Source: Elysia chlorotica (taxonomy: Eukaryota; Mollusca; Gastropoda; Plakobranchidae). Taken from it: a stretch of 64,000 nt of DNA. The notes under the pieces are model-generated. The model was given only the letters and a program-made list of their open reading frames with translations, was not told where the DNA came from and did no database searches. Numbering within the stretch: the stretch's first letter is position 1; the number at the start of each line of letters is the position of its first letter. The stretch covers positions 18,500 to 82,499 of the forward strand of contig RQTK01000536.1 in the NCBI GenBank assembly GCA_003991915.1, in the 5' to 3' direction. Shown piece by piece: positions 11,148 through 25,800 of this stretch. The position numbers and the translations under genes were made by a program.

Positions 11148-14100
11148 GTTAATAATCAGTAGTCTATTTTACATTCACTTTAGTCCTAAGGTTAAAAAAG
11201 CATAGGAGGTATTGATTTTAGCTAAAAATAAGAACATCTACTTTGGCGAAAAAAAGGGTTTTGCAAAGAGAAACATTTTTGCATTTATGTGAACATATCT
11301 TTTATTAGGATATGATAATTTGAAAATATGATAATGCTATTTTTGGAGTGCTTAAAAGCAATCACACAAAGCTAAATTGATAACAAAAAAGAAAACTTTG
11401 CCATAGAAATTATGAAGAAATATATGTCTGCTTTGTAAAATTCAACATGTATCAGTGAATTATATCAACTTATCCATGAAAATGTGACGAGCCCCTCGTT
11501 ACAAAACCTCCCCCATTCATCTTACTGAGTCGCTGAGAGTGTGTGGCACAGAGGTGGGTGATAACGTAACATCAAAGGCCTGGGGCGGTGCTGTGCGTGT
11601 CAGGTCAGGTATGAAACCAGGCGAAAATTCAGAGAGATCAAGCAGATGCTGGCCTAAAACAAAAAACAAACAAAAAATGTGTTACTACGAAACTAATGAA
11701 GCCTGAGATCTTGACTGGTTTTTTAAAAAGGATACATACATATAAGTTATGTCTTTGTACATGAAAATTGCTAACTTCATAAATCTTTTATAAATGATTA
11801 AATGAAAGAGGGCAAAAATGACAATGTAACTCATATGCAGTGCAGCATCAAATATTTACTGAAATACAATTAAGTATATCAGGTCGCAAAAGCCTTTGTT
11901 TAAAGGATGCCATGGCATGACCATTATGCTGTTTGTGTTTGTTGTTTTTTTAATGCGCTTATGCAAATTTGAAGGCAACCAGGCCTTCAAAAAGGTAGTA
12001 ATTTAAAATTCCGTTTTTTAGGCCTAGGCTTTAGGGGGTTATAACTTTCCCTTCGTGATGCTCTTAGATTCAATGCTATTATGTGATAGATCCAAATACA
12101 TATTCAAATTAACTTCTAAATCTGAAATTGTTTGTTTAACAACTGTTAGTACAAATCGCTTCCTGTCGCTGATTTCATAACATAGTTGCCAACCAATATG
12201 TAAAATACGTATTAAATACGTATTAGACCTCCCGGGTATATAAAAATATGTATTTGACTATATCCAGCTAAAAATAGGGTGTCCCGTCGATCGCTCAGTA
12301 CTTGCTGCCATTTTCGACAATAACACGCGGTTAGCCCAGTCCTTTATTGGGCCCATGCACGTTTTTAACGTCTCATAAGTACTCCCTACCCTTCATGGCA
12401 CTGGGATCTGTCGTATCTTTGATCAACTTCTAGATTTATCGTTCACTCGGGCTCTTTTTGGTAAAAAATGCCGTAAAAAGTGTAACACTGTAGCGGCAAT
12501 TATGCTTCCATCGCCAGCGATCTGTCCATCCGAGAATCCCCTGGCTTTGTGTACTGGTGCAAAGAGTTTGTTTACAATAATCCAGTTTTTGGGCGACCAG
12601 TTACACTGATTTAGACTTTAAACCATCTTCGCTGGCAAGCGCCAGTCCCCTCACAGTTCTTACTCTTGCATGATCAGATAAACAATTTCATATTTTGTAG
12701 AGCTAGGCACAATCACTGTCACTCTTTAACACAGACAGACACTCACACGCACATTCACGATGGGCAGCGCACTTTTGCATAATTTACTCAAAGATGTTAC
12801 ATACTGTGCATGATCTTTGATTTTACTATACTAGGCTGTGACTGTGTTCCTCTTGGGACTTTTTTTGGTTGTGTTTATTTTATAAAATTGAAGCTTAAAC
12901 ATTTACAAAGCAAAAAAATAATCTTAACTTCCACTCCAACTTGTTGTTTATTGTATGAATATCAAGGAAAAGTGATTATTCAAAAAACAAAAACTAAAAA
13001 AAAAACAATTATTTCTGGGCTAAATTTCTTCAATTTTCTTCACAGCGTTCACTACTCTATATACGGTACTCTATATAAATCTTGCTTATATATCATCTTA
13101 TATATATTATCTTTGGGATTCGGGAACATAGATCTAAGCTTGATCTAGATCTGCTATTTCAAACGGATGGTTGCTGTTGCCTGCCGTTAATGTATTGCAA
13201 AGCTAGCCAAATCGATGCCTTCTTTTATGTAATATTGCAGTTGGTGATTTAAACACCTTGATAAAATCGTGAACTAGATAGTTGATCTTGAGGGTCGAAC
13301 TAGCTCAAGTGGCAGAGCGTCTGGTTCTCATTAAGTGCCTAGTTCGAGACCGACGACTGGGGCAAATTAAATGTCGGAATTGTCTCATACTGGTTTATTC
13401 AGTCAATGATAATGGTGTTGTTTCGAATTGCTTTGGGCATGCTAGAAAACTTAAATTCTTTAGCCAACCATCTTGAAAATATTATAATTCACTCAAAGCC
13501 TGGATATTGCTGACATGGTGATTCTGACACTAAAGATGAAAAACGCACACAAAAATAACAAACAAAAAAGAAAACACAATTAAAAGAAAACAAAACAACA
13601 AAAAACAAAAGCGCTTTTATTTAATAACACTAGTCCTTGGTGCAGTTTTTAAAGTTATGGTTAAGCTTGTGTTTAAGTCAATATTGATAGCTGAACCAAT
13701 TAAGCTTGGCCATTGATTTGGTTTGCAATAACTAATCCCCTTAAAAATCTGTATTTGATTTCTCAAAAGTTGGCAGCTATGTCATAAGGAGAAAAAAGGT
13801 AGTATACAATTTGAAAAAATGTTACGGGTAAAAAAAAAGTCATTGGTCATTTAAAATAAAAACTTTTCAATAACAATTGTGTTCTCAATTTTTACAAGTG
13901 TCTTCACAATCATAAACACAGTATTTGGGTATATATCACTTAAATCATATATATGATACATACACTTATGTATCAAGTTGATTCATAGATTTATGTATCA
14001 AATTCTTCTGCAAAATATTATTATTATTCTTCTGCAAAATATTATTATTATATATTATGCATATTTAATGTCCTATTTTTTGTACTGCCTGGTTCATAAA

Positions 14101-14953
14101 GTGATATTAGTTATCATAAAATGTTACATTATAACCTCATCTGTATTGAGGCATTGGTTTTGAATTCCCATGAGAATGATTGGTTTTTCTGTATTCTGTA
14201 TTTAGTATTGCGGTTGCAAATGAAAGAATAGAATATAAGGACTGCGGTAAAAACTAAAACTGTGTCGCCTTTGTTTCAGATTAACCCCTTGAACCCGTAA
14301 TCCCACTACAGCGGGATGTAATTATTTGTCAACTATCCGTAATCCCGCTACATCGTTATCTGCTTTATTTGACTCTATTAGGCTGTAGTACCGCTATATC
14401 GGGATTTGGATTGGAGGGTTATGATCTAACGCGCTATAAATAACTACCAATAAGATTCACCTCCTGTTTAAAATAATAAATAGCGTCAGTTAAAGATGTC
14501 CGCGTCCATCAGGCATGTTTTTGATGATATTTAAGTAAAAGCAAGCAGTGAGGGGCCAGGAATATAGGTCAATGAGGTCAGGGCAATAGGGTTTAAAGGG
14601 TTAACCAATTTATATCACATAGTAGCCCAGGTAATGTTTTTATGTGACTAGATAAGCTCCATCAAAAACATGCAACTAAACTTACTTTCTGCTCTGGATG
14701 ATATTTCAGAGGTGTCTTCCAATGTATCAATTTCCAGACCTGTACTAGCAGACTTTTTGGTCTTCTTTTTCTTTCTCTTCATTTTTGATAATGGAGTCTG
14801 TTCAGTTAATCCTTCGTCCTCACTGTAACAAAAGACAGAAAGCAAGTGTAAAACCTTTATTACAGCAATACATTAATAAAACAATTTTAAACACACATAC
14901 AATTAAGTAGATTTAATTAAAGACAATGTCATTGAGTGAAGTAGATTCTAATT

Positions 14954-15011
<58 letters not shown>

Positions 15012-15012
15012 G

Positions 15013-15043
<31 letters not shown>

Positions 15044-18000
15044 TTTAAATGTTCTTTATGATAAGATGTAATTTTTAAACCATAAGAGACAAAACTAAAG
15101 TAGAAAACAATTTCAGTCAAATTAAACATCCACCAACTCTCTGAGCCCCCGCCTTCCCAAAAGCCATACATAAGTGAACCAAAGAAGTTTTCTGCTTACG
15201 GGAGAGAATAATCTGGAGGTGGGCTTTGACTGTTGTTTGCACGACCTAGAAAAGAAGTATAAGAACATTTTAAGAAAATAGAAAATCCTATAAATATTGA
15301 TAACTTTAAATAATTTAAAGAACAAAAAATTAGTCTGCACTCTCTTTATAACTCTGAGGAAAAAGCTGCCAGTAAACAACTTACAGTGCAATCTGCTTAA
15401 GTTTGGTTATCTTAAGCAGAGTTTATCTTAACTAGATTCCACCGCATACCTACAACTGGAAATGTCAAAGATTTAAAAAAAAAAAGATTCACGATTCAAT
15501 CCCCAAATCACATATCTCTTCTTCGCTTCGCTGCATGTATCATACTTTTACTGAGATTTTTTGGTGAAATTTCTCAAGCTTGTTTTTTTTCTTCTATTCA
15601 TTATGTTAACATGTGCATTGAAATTAATTTAAAAAATGCAAAAGGTCCCTTTTCCTCGATTATTTTCACAAAAAAGGTGTAAATAAAACAAATCTGACCA
15701 GGCTTGGGTGGCTTTCCTAGCAGCTGTTGTAACATCGACTTGACTGATGTCATATCGCTGGACATCTTCTTGGACAGGTTGTCCTGCTGCTCCTTGACCT
15801 CCTGGATGCTGTCGCGTATACCATCCATTTCGTGTTCCAGTTTCTGAACTGACACAAGCTCGCCCTTGGCGCCTGCGCCACCGTTGCCAAGGCTTCTATT
15901 TCCTGAACCAGTGCTCTACAAGGATGATGACATTAATAGATCACTGATAAATTCTGAACAGAAATAACGGATAATTATATTATTTATGAAAGCAGTGAAA
16001 GGACTGTGGCATTCATACTAACTGATACTCTTTTTATAACTATTGCAGTGCTTCATATGCTCTTTTTTACAATTGCTACTAGAATAACCACTTTCACTAT
16101 TATTATCACCCCCACTACCTGGTCACTTCTACCGCTTCAATCATAACCATTACCAGTATCCCCAGAATCACTAGAATTGCTAATTTTTATTAATTTATCC
16201 TTTACAATTTCTGCTTCTATTGCTGCTCAAGTACTGCCACAACAAAACAGACGATGACAACGGCAATTACATCTAACCCTGAAAGCACTGACAGCTTTGA
16301 GTAAAAAAGGTATCAAGCACCCATACAATTTCATAGATAAAATCCCCCAAAATGCACAGATATTCTAAAAACCATTTTCACCCAGTCATAGTTTATTAGT
16401 CTAATTACAATTAAGCACTACCTCAAACAATAGCTTTAAATAATTTTCAATGATAATTTTGTTCAAGTTGCCTGCCCCTAAACCTGTTTAGCCCAATGCT
16501 TCTTCATGCACTAAAATGCGCCCGCAAACATTCCACCCCCATCATGTTCATGCAACGGAATGCACCCGCTGTGTAACCAGGTATTCATGATTGTTTGAAA
16601 ACTCTCTTATGCCGGAAAACATAAAAGCTTATACATAGCAACAGCACCCGGATGTAGAGTGATATTGAAACTGATACTCGCACTTTACAGCTTTCAATTT
16701 GATCGATTAGAACGTTAAAAACGATTTTTTGAAGATTGGGCAATTTTTACCTCTCTAACTACCATTTTCTACTGAAACTATTTAAAAGGGCCTTGGACTT
16801 TCTGAATTCTTTAGCTTTTCAAAGGGTTTGGGTAAAACTGGAGACATAGGGGTTGATTCGAGTGATTAATCTGACATCAATGTTAAGGTTGAGACAGAAA
16901 GAGAACCAGAATTAGGTCTATCTGGCAGTGAAAATGATGACACCGGGCCACAATCAGCATGCATATCATATATCAAATGAAAGAGAATTTATCTGTCAAT
17001 TTAAACATTTTTAAAAACAATGTTTGGAAAAAAGGGTGGGTGTTGGATTTATTTTTGTGAAGTTATTTTTCCAACTAGAGTTACTTCCCTTAGCATAATA
17101 ATCGGGCATAAATGAGACAGACTCATAGCATTGGGTTAGGAGACTGATACTACTACTACTACCACCAGCATCACCTGAAAGTACAAAGTTGTATGTGATG
17201 CCATATTGCACCTTTTAAAAACATAAGCGGCATAATCAAACTACGAAACAATGTTTTCCTTTTCCTCTTGAAACCATAATAGCATTAAGCTATAATATTG
17301 TGTCATACCATCCTTTCTGTCCTCTTTTCTTTGATATGTTTCATGAATTCATAATTGTAGTATGAATATACAAGTCAAAGTACTACTTAAGTAAAGACAT
17401 GAAGACAATTAGAAGATATCAATGAAGATATACATGTAAAGATTGCTGTATTATAGTAATGGCTGTACCAAAATCATGAACTCTATGATTACAAAATGAT
17501 ACTTTGCCTCTGATAACTCCTATGTGGAAAACACAATAATCTATAAAATACCAGTTGTGGATTGAATTTTTTTTCACACTAAGTAAAAAAAAAAAAAAAA
17601 GAAGCTTCTATACCACATACTTACATATAGAGGCTATTGAAGTATAACATACTTTTATGGGGTTTTTCTTTGCTCCTTGTAAATATTTTTGACATTTTCT
17701 ATCTGTTTCATGCGATCATGGATAAAATGTCTTTGGACCAACAAGGTTCTCATTCCATTTCTTTGTCCAGATTACATGATTCACACAGCTCATGGACAAT
17801 TAACAAGGGAGAAAACAAGAAATAGAAATAACAACTTACCATAAGTTGGGAATATGGGTCTCCAAAACGCAATCTAAACATTTCTTGAAAGTTATCAAGA
17901 TCTTCCTGGAAGTAATAGAAACAGCTGAGTAATCTCTTTCAACAAAGCAAGGTACTGACATCTGCACTCAAAATAATAACATACGTGTATTTAATGAGAT

Positions 18001-19730
18001 GAAGTTATTTATATAGACCATTAACAAAAGAAGAACATACACGGTTCTTTTGTTTATGTCAGCTATAAAAAAAAAGAGTTTTTGAGTATTAACAGTATAG
18101 TTGCAAAATAATGTTTACAGTGATAGAATTAAAATACTTAAAGAAAGGAGCGCCAATAAGAGCAATCTTGGAATGATTGCATGTCTTGAAAATCAATTAT
18201 CTGAAAATGATCAGCATTAGTCATGTAGTAGGTATACATCACAAGGAGATTATAATGGAACAATGTTAACTGTTAAAGGTGAACATTAATATTAATAAAA
18301 AATAGCCCAATATGTCTATGTTGAAATGAGTAAGGATCAACATATACTGTGTTCATCTAACTTCCTTAACTGTGATAGATTGAAAATTGTGTTCAGCAGC
18401 ATGAAATACAGTCGATCAGTCAGTGTTGCTTTTGGATCTGTTAATACATGGTTTTGGTGACAGGAAGAGATTGTTAATGATATGAGGTACTAAAATTCAA
18501 TAATTTTCAATATTTAAAAAAAATAAACCTGTAATTGAAGAAATACTTTTTCCAAGTTAAAAGTAAGAGGTATAAAACAACAACTAAAGCACATCTTTGT
18601 GTATCTGCCTAAAGTAACATCCTTTAATTGACACCCAAAATTACTGTGGTGTTAAGTAAAGTACATGAAAGCTGCAGTGTCTTGTTAGTGGTCACCAGGT
18701 GCAAGATAAGAGTTTAAATAAAGTCATGCTGTGTTAGTGGCACAACATAGTTTTCAAAAACAAACTTTTGTTTAAGGCTTTTAGAGACAAAAAACACTAA
18801 TGGAGATCACATTTTTTACCAAGACTGATTCACACAAGAAAAATAAAAAAGTAAATAGTTGTGTAGGACAGCAAGATTTTTCAAATAAAATATGAAATTT
18901 AAAAAGAAAAACCAGAAGAAAAAAAATGCTGTACACATAAGAGTAGCATCAGCATGTTTTGTGCATTTGGGTTTGCTTAAGATAACGATTTTTCCTCATC
19001 AAATTATGAAGCTATTTAAAGCATTAATTTAGAAATGATAAAAAATGGAAATTGACATTCAGCAAAATAATACATGCATCTATGTAATTCATTTCTTCTA
19101 TCTTGCTCTTGCTTTTCTTCTACCACTTCTGTTTGTCTGTTTCTATCTATCTCCTTCTCTCTTACTCTGCTCACTCTTAACTCTCCCTCCTACTACTTAT
19201 TTATTTTGCCTTTTAAACATATTCATTTATATCTGCAAGAAAAACAACACTACAATCGACCACCTGTCCATGGCAACCACTTTTCATTGACTCCTTTGCA
19301 TTTTTTCTCTATTTTTTTACTGCCCACTGTAACCACCTGCTAAACGCAAATGCAGGCAGCCTCTGATCTGACCAAAAGGGAAAAATAGATAGGCCTGGTA
19401 CTGCAGATACTGACATTGTGTCTCGAGTATTTAGGTAAAATTCAGAGCAACTGAATTAAAAGAAGGGTAGAGGTCGGAGGAATGGTTGGGGACAAGTTCT
19501 AGAAAAAGTCTCCCTTTTCTGTGGGTTGGGCAAGAAAGTACGGACAGTGTCTTTCTTTAAGAGCTGTTCTGTGTTACGGAGAATAGAGGTGGTCATGTAG
19601 AGAATTCAAGCTAAAATAAGATTGAGAGAAAAATAAATGAAAGATGCGAAGTAACGAAAGAGACTAGAAAATGAAAGACAGAAAAAAGATGTGGTAGAGG
19701 AAAGAGAGATACACACAGAAAGAGAGTTAG

Positions 19731-19817
<87 letters not shown>

Positions 19818-22800
19818 TTCTCAGGAAAGAAAACTTAAAGAAAATGAGGGCTGCAGTAGGACTTTGATAAATATAAGGGAAAAAAAAACAAAAACGTAAA
19901 ATGACGGCAGCAGTAGAATGAAGTGTAGAAATGAAGATGTAGATGTAGATCTAGACCTACAGATAAGGCCTGTCTAAATCGCTCTAATCGAATAGGCCTG
20001 TGGAAAGCTATAGAATATCAAAAGTTTAGTGATTACAGTTAAATATTATGCAAAGAAACAGCACTGATCTTTTCGTTTTTGTCCATTGAAATGGGCTCAC
20101 TCAGGATTTGGATGCTGCTATTAACCATTTCAGTCTGTGCATTTGGGAACTCAAACGGGAAAGTTTGAAGTAACCCTAGTACATGCCTACAGAGCAGTAG
20201 GAAAATGTTGCATGAACAATACTCAGTTGAGTACTTCATTGTCTGAGGCGACCACCTGTCCATGGCGAACACTTTTGTCTATGATCTTTGGTGGTCACCA
20301 TGGGCATGTTCGACTGTACAATTATGTGACGAATCTGAACTTTGTGAGGCTATTGGAAAAATATTAGATTTATTTTCATCTTTTAATTCACAGGATAAGA
20401 TAGGAGAGGGCTGGCTGTAGAAGAATTCTTTAACTTATCAAACCTTAATCTGAATGGTGACTTTCTTCATGTCTTCATCCCCTGTTTGTGTCATGTCATC
20501 ATCATAATCCTCTCTCAATGGAGAACAGCGGCATTCAATGTGCAACAGAAATGCCTCTTTACTCTTGGGGTTGATGCCATCCCATGTGTTGAGAATGTTT
20601 ATAGCCCTCTGCATCACAGAATTGGCCTGAGCATTATCATATACACTGCAGATATCAGAGAGATGAAAAATAAAAAAAATGAGTCAAGACAAAAATTACT
20701 GAGATGAAAAATAGGTCATCTTTTTAATTCAAGTTATATCACGGAATTTAGGGAAATAATATTACTTGGTGCTTACATTATGCTCTTATTGTGCTAACCT
20801 ATGTTAGACTGGTTTGTGCTTTTTAAAAACTTAAATGTCATGACATAGAAATACCCACAAACTCAGAATCAATTATTTCAGTATCAGTTTATATTCTTAA
20901 CATACATTATAACCCATAATTACTTCACTTTAGATACCACATTTAAGTAAAAATCAAAACAAATGATTCAAAGGGGGCTGGTCATGATGCTGCCCTTTTG
21001 TTAGGCAATAATGCAAATAAAAATTATGCAAAAGCACAGAATCAGCGCTGCTTTTTAAAATGAAATTAAAAGCTGAATTTCTTTAGCTCCCTTCAATTTT
21101 GTCTATTTCTCACACACAGTCACAGATGCTGAGAGTGATATTGTTTCAGCATGTGGCAAAAAAAAGAACCCAAGTTTGGTAGGGTATGATTTTTTTAATT
21201 TAATGCATGTAAATACACATTAAATGTAAAATCAGTGAATGTCAGTATTCATTCACGCATGTTTCATATGAAGTGTAAAAAAGGGAGCTTCTTGGGACTT
21301 AGCAGTGAGCAAAGTAAGGGAAAATGTTAAATTTCAAAAAGTGAATTCAGCCCATTAAAATTACAAGAAATGACTAAACTAAAGACAAATTACCCTCTAT
21401 ATTTTTACACTCACACACAGTATTTAATCTAAGAATTGCAACATTCAGGTTATTTCAATTCATCACCTACCGTTGGAAGGTATCAGAAAGTAAAGCAATG
21501 AAGAGATTCAGGCAGAGGACAGCTGACAGCAAGAGCCATGCTGTAAGCAAGAGATCTGCCATCACTGAGTCAATCTTTTGCATATTCTGGGCATTAGAAA
21601 AGAAAACAAGTTACCTCAGTTAAAAACATAATATTATGCTTGTGTTTTTAAACTTAAACAACAATTTTTAAACAGCATAAGGACATAAACAATGCAATAG
21701 TCATTATCAGGTCTCTCAAGATAGAAATCTATTTAGGTGATATTAAATGGATTAAACGTCAAGTATGAAGAGCTGGATTTTGCAACCCTGTGCCATTAGT
21801 GTAATAAATAGTGCTCTATATTTGTTTCTTGACTCAAAGATTTAATTCATATAAAAAAATAATATTCAACACATTGAATTGTGTAGGCTGCCAGAGACAA
21901 AATAAATTGAAATTTCTTTGGTCACTGCCAAAACAAGATGATAAAATGTCGCTGAATATGTGCTAACTAAATCTTTCAAAGATGTTTGAGGTTTTCTGAC
22001 TGTTGATCACAAAAGTTTGAAATTTTTTTAAGATCCTAATTCATAGTGTTTGTTTCTTCCAATTATTTTTCCATTTATCTTACCTTATGTTACTTGACAT
22101 GTAAAGTGCTCTAAGACTTTTCTATCTCATAATCTGTTGTTTTGTGCACCTTAAGATGTCTAAATATCCAGTTTGGCTTAATTGCATTGAACCTTTTTTC
22201 AGTCAATATAGTAAACTAGGAGAGGAACTGAGAGAGTTTTAGTCTATATACAAATACATATAAATTGAATATAAAGAGTGTCAGAAAACAGGTACAAACC
22301 TGAGAGTAGTCACATTGCCTATCCACAGTGATTAGAGGAAATCCTATTTTCCCTTCTGCTCTATTGGATTGCCCAAAATGTTTTAAATGACAAAAATAGA
22401 ATAAGGATGAAAATAAAAAACATGCTTACAGCATAGTCATATTCATCCACAAGGGTCAGTCTGAACATGCTAAAGAAAAGTTGCCCTGGTTTGTGGTAAC
22501 CATCCACCACAACCTCTTCTCCCGAGTTGGTTTCAGCTTTCTTGGTCCCACCAAATATCATCCAGAAGGCCGCCACTATCAGGAGGATTATAAAAAAAAT
22601 AAAAAGAATATATAATGGGAAAGAGACAGTAAAAGCCAAATAAAACCTTCGATTAAACGATTGAAAGGTTAAATAACATAGAGAAATTGAAGAAGCCACA
22701 GCAAAAAATACATGGATATAACAATTTACAGATATGTTATTTAAAATCCTTAGAAAGATCATTGTCACTATGAGAGAGAGAGGGGGAGGAGAGGGAGAAG

Positions 22801-25800
22801 TTATCGATTATATCTATTTATATATTTCTTACAGTAACTCACTCCTTAAAATTATACATAAAAAATGATTGAATTTCACATATGGCTAGAATTAACTGTA
22901 AAATACACACCTTCTTTTAAAAAAAATCTAATGTAAGACATAGAGTTGAAGAATCTATGCTTAATGCTAAATTGTTAACTTATCCATTTGTGAATTTTAA
23001 AGGTTAATCGGCTTACAAAATGGAATGTAAAACTCCATGTACAGGAACAAAAATCGCACACAGTCCTTCAGCATGTGGCCCAACATAACAATGAATGGTC
23101 CTGGAATTAAAAAAAAAAATGAAAAACATACATTGATGACAATATAATTAAGAAAAAAAATGGATTTCTTCAGGGACTTTTCAATGTTTTTGTAAATATA
23201 TATATAGAACGGATACAGTATTCACACTTTTTTTCCCTATGTGATACACATAAAAGAGGTATTTGGTCTATATATTCCTCTTGTTGGCACATGGATTCTA
23301 ATTTTGTTGCAATATTTCAACCCTATCAAACATAAAGTAATAATCAGAACTGCTGCAGTAGATTATCAGATATTGATTATTCTACTTATCTTTCAACTCT
23401 TGAATGCAGCTGACATTTATGATAAAGTGTCAAGAGCAAACATAGTCACAGGCAAAGATACGGCAGAGGAAAAAAAAAAAAACATGAAAAGATAGTGGTT
23501 TGAAATTTCTTAGAAATGGACACCATTCAAAGATGTATGTTGTCATGAGCACACAAATTGTAGCCATGGGATTCTAGTCGCTGTTTGGGGGATAGGAATC
23601 AAATAGTTAAAGCAACCTAAATAATATAGTATAGTACATATCTGTTAGAACGCATATCAAAGCATAATTCATATAGCAGCAGCAAATGGTCTAATACATT
23701 ATTTTGTAAGTTAATATTTATAACTATGATCACTTCTGTAAGTTTAATGCCTTCCCAGTATGTTTTAAACAGAAAAAATGAAATATCATAAGATTAAGAT
23801 CTATAAACTTACCTAGCAAAGCAAAAGCCCTTGCGTTTTTCATAAGCCTCAACCAAAGCAATATGATAGTGACAGCCATGAGTCGAATGTGTGCCCGCGC
23901 AATTTTTTCTGTATGGTTTGCCACATCAGCAATGTGAGTTACCATGCAGATGATCAGCATAACATAGCAGAGCCAGTCAAAAATGTTCCTAGTGATAGAA
24001 ACAAGATTTTAAAAAGAGTCTATAATTGTGAGAATCATATGTTACATCAACAAACTTGAAAAAAAAAGGTCTGTCAGTATAATACATTTTGAAGCTAATG
24101 TATAATAAGCAATTTATTAATATTGCAGAATTCACATTAAAAAAGTAATCTCATGCATAATTATTATTGTGATTTAAATTGTTTTGATGACATATAAAAT
24201 TATTTATTCTATAAAAATCAACCCAATAAGTTTTTTGTTAAAAAATTTCAAGGGATAAATTCATTATTTTTATACAAGAAAAGACAAAAACTTGCCACAA
24301 ACCACATGGTTTAAAAAGTCAGAAAGTAATTATATATTCATTAAAAAAAACATCCCATTGCAATGGTGCTTTAAGATGATGCTATTAGCTAAAATAAAAG
24401 ATAAAGTGAAATTAAAATTTAAGTAGTTGGTTGTTGTTGATTTTTTGCATAAATTAAATTTAAAAAAACAACAACAACAACAAAAAACAACAAATATGTT
24501 CTGACCACATATCACTGAAGTATTTGGGCTTCAGGTTTTGTAACTCTCCAATTTCCTGCCTCAAATATTTTTCCTCTTCAGGCCATCGTGGGTGACAGAA
24601 ATTCAAGTCTCGGTTTATATCTTCTGTGCGTCGTTGCTCATACTCCTAAAAATGGAAAACCATTTAGAAATCATTGATCAATCTAATACAATTTTCAATT
24701 CAAGATATTCTTTACTCGAACTGTTAAACCAAAAAAAAAAAAGAAAAAGATCAAATGTAATGCTGATCCTCTCACCTCGTGAAGCCTTAGTGATCTCTTA
24801 AACTCAAGGATTTCTTCAACAATTTGGTAAACAGTGAGCAACATAGCCAAGACCTGGAGAAAAATAAAATGAAAAGATACGAGATAAAAAAAAAAAAACT
24901 ATAATTCATTGTTACTAATAGTTTAAAAATCAATAAGAATCTTCTCGTAAAAAAAAATTAATCAATAAATTTTTTTTAAAGTTCTACAAGTTTTCTATGA
25001 AACATAACTCATCACCTCTGATATGACACACACATTAAAAAATAATCGAGCAACATTTTGAATTGATAAAAATATGTAGTTAGAATGTATAATCGAACAG
25101 AAAATAAAAATATGAAGTAAAGAACATGAAAAGGACAGTTACTTATAAAGACAAAAAAAATTAATTGGTTGAAGAGATCGATTTCAGCATGTCCATTTAG
25201 TTTTAAAAATCAATTCAGTGAAGTATAAAAAGATATTTATGGAATTCTAAACAATAGGTTTATTTTAAAAGGTATCATTTTTGTTATATCTAGTTTACCA
25301 ACTCACATAGAGAACAATCCTCCATAAGTCATCTGGCATTTCGTACTTGTACCTCTTGTCATAATCCACAGCTATACCAATGACGGTCCACATGACTATG
25401 TAGGCGGCATTAAAGCCTAGATTAAACAGTGCCCAAAACCTGATGGAATAGTTTCAGGAGAAGTCTTGAAAAGGGAATCCAAAAAAACGTTTTAAGGGCT
25501 TGACAAAATTAGGATGTACCCTCGTTAAAAAAATGGAGAGAAAAAGAAAGTAAGGACAATCACGTAAAAAACAAACAAAAAAGCGTTACATTCCATAAAA
25601 ATTGAATACAGATCAAAAATAAATTTTGTTTTATTAAAAAAAAAAAGACAGAGAACAGATAATTTTCGAAATTTGCCTTCATCATTAGAAGTTGTCTTTG
25701 AAATGACACATTACAGTTGGCCATCTTTTGTCCAAAAACAGTGGTCAGTAGAAAAAATTATATCTGTTCACAGAGACTATGTTTTACACCGCCTCTTCCC

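Larger units (their letters stand above)
9148..20645 (-). other. TRP-like gene: C-terminal exons 18-24
   Basis: Exons 20444-20645, 17840-17905, 15699-15915, 15200-15245, 14686-14822, 11526-11653 and 9148-9180. Exon 18 encodes a soluble post-S6 segment ending in an Asp-rich stretch. Exon 20 encodes a heptad-like helix (VQKLEHEMDGIRDSIQEVKE onward, about 45 residues), probably an assembly coiled coil as in several TRP families. Exon 22 holds a basic cluster (KMKRKKKKTKKS) followed by an acidic Ser/Thr patch. The last exons encode SEFSPGFIPDLTRTAPPQAF and a short end TKEAEDATNC. Confidence 0.7.

Noticed and set aside
13295..13362. Functional tRNA gene
   Set aside because: A- and B-boxes are good but the acceptor stem does not pair and there is no proper anticodon arm; better explained as a SINE head.
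19045..19343. Two overlapping hydrophobic frames resembling small membrane proteins
   Set aside because: Pyrimidine-rich intron sequence gives Leu/Phe/Ser by composition; no start context or conservation signal is visible.
22361..22768. 135-codon - strand frame as a separate membrane protein
   Set aside because: It is channel exon 16 (22430-22575) with intron read-through on both sides.
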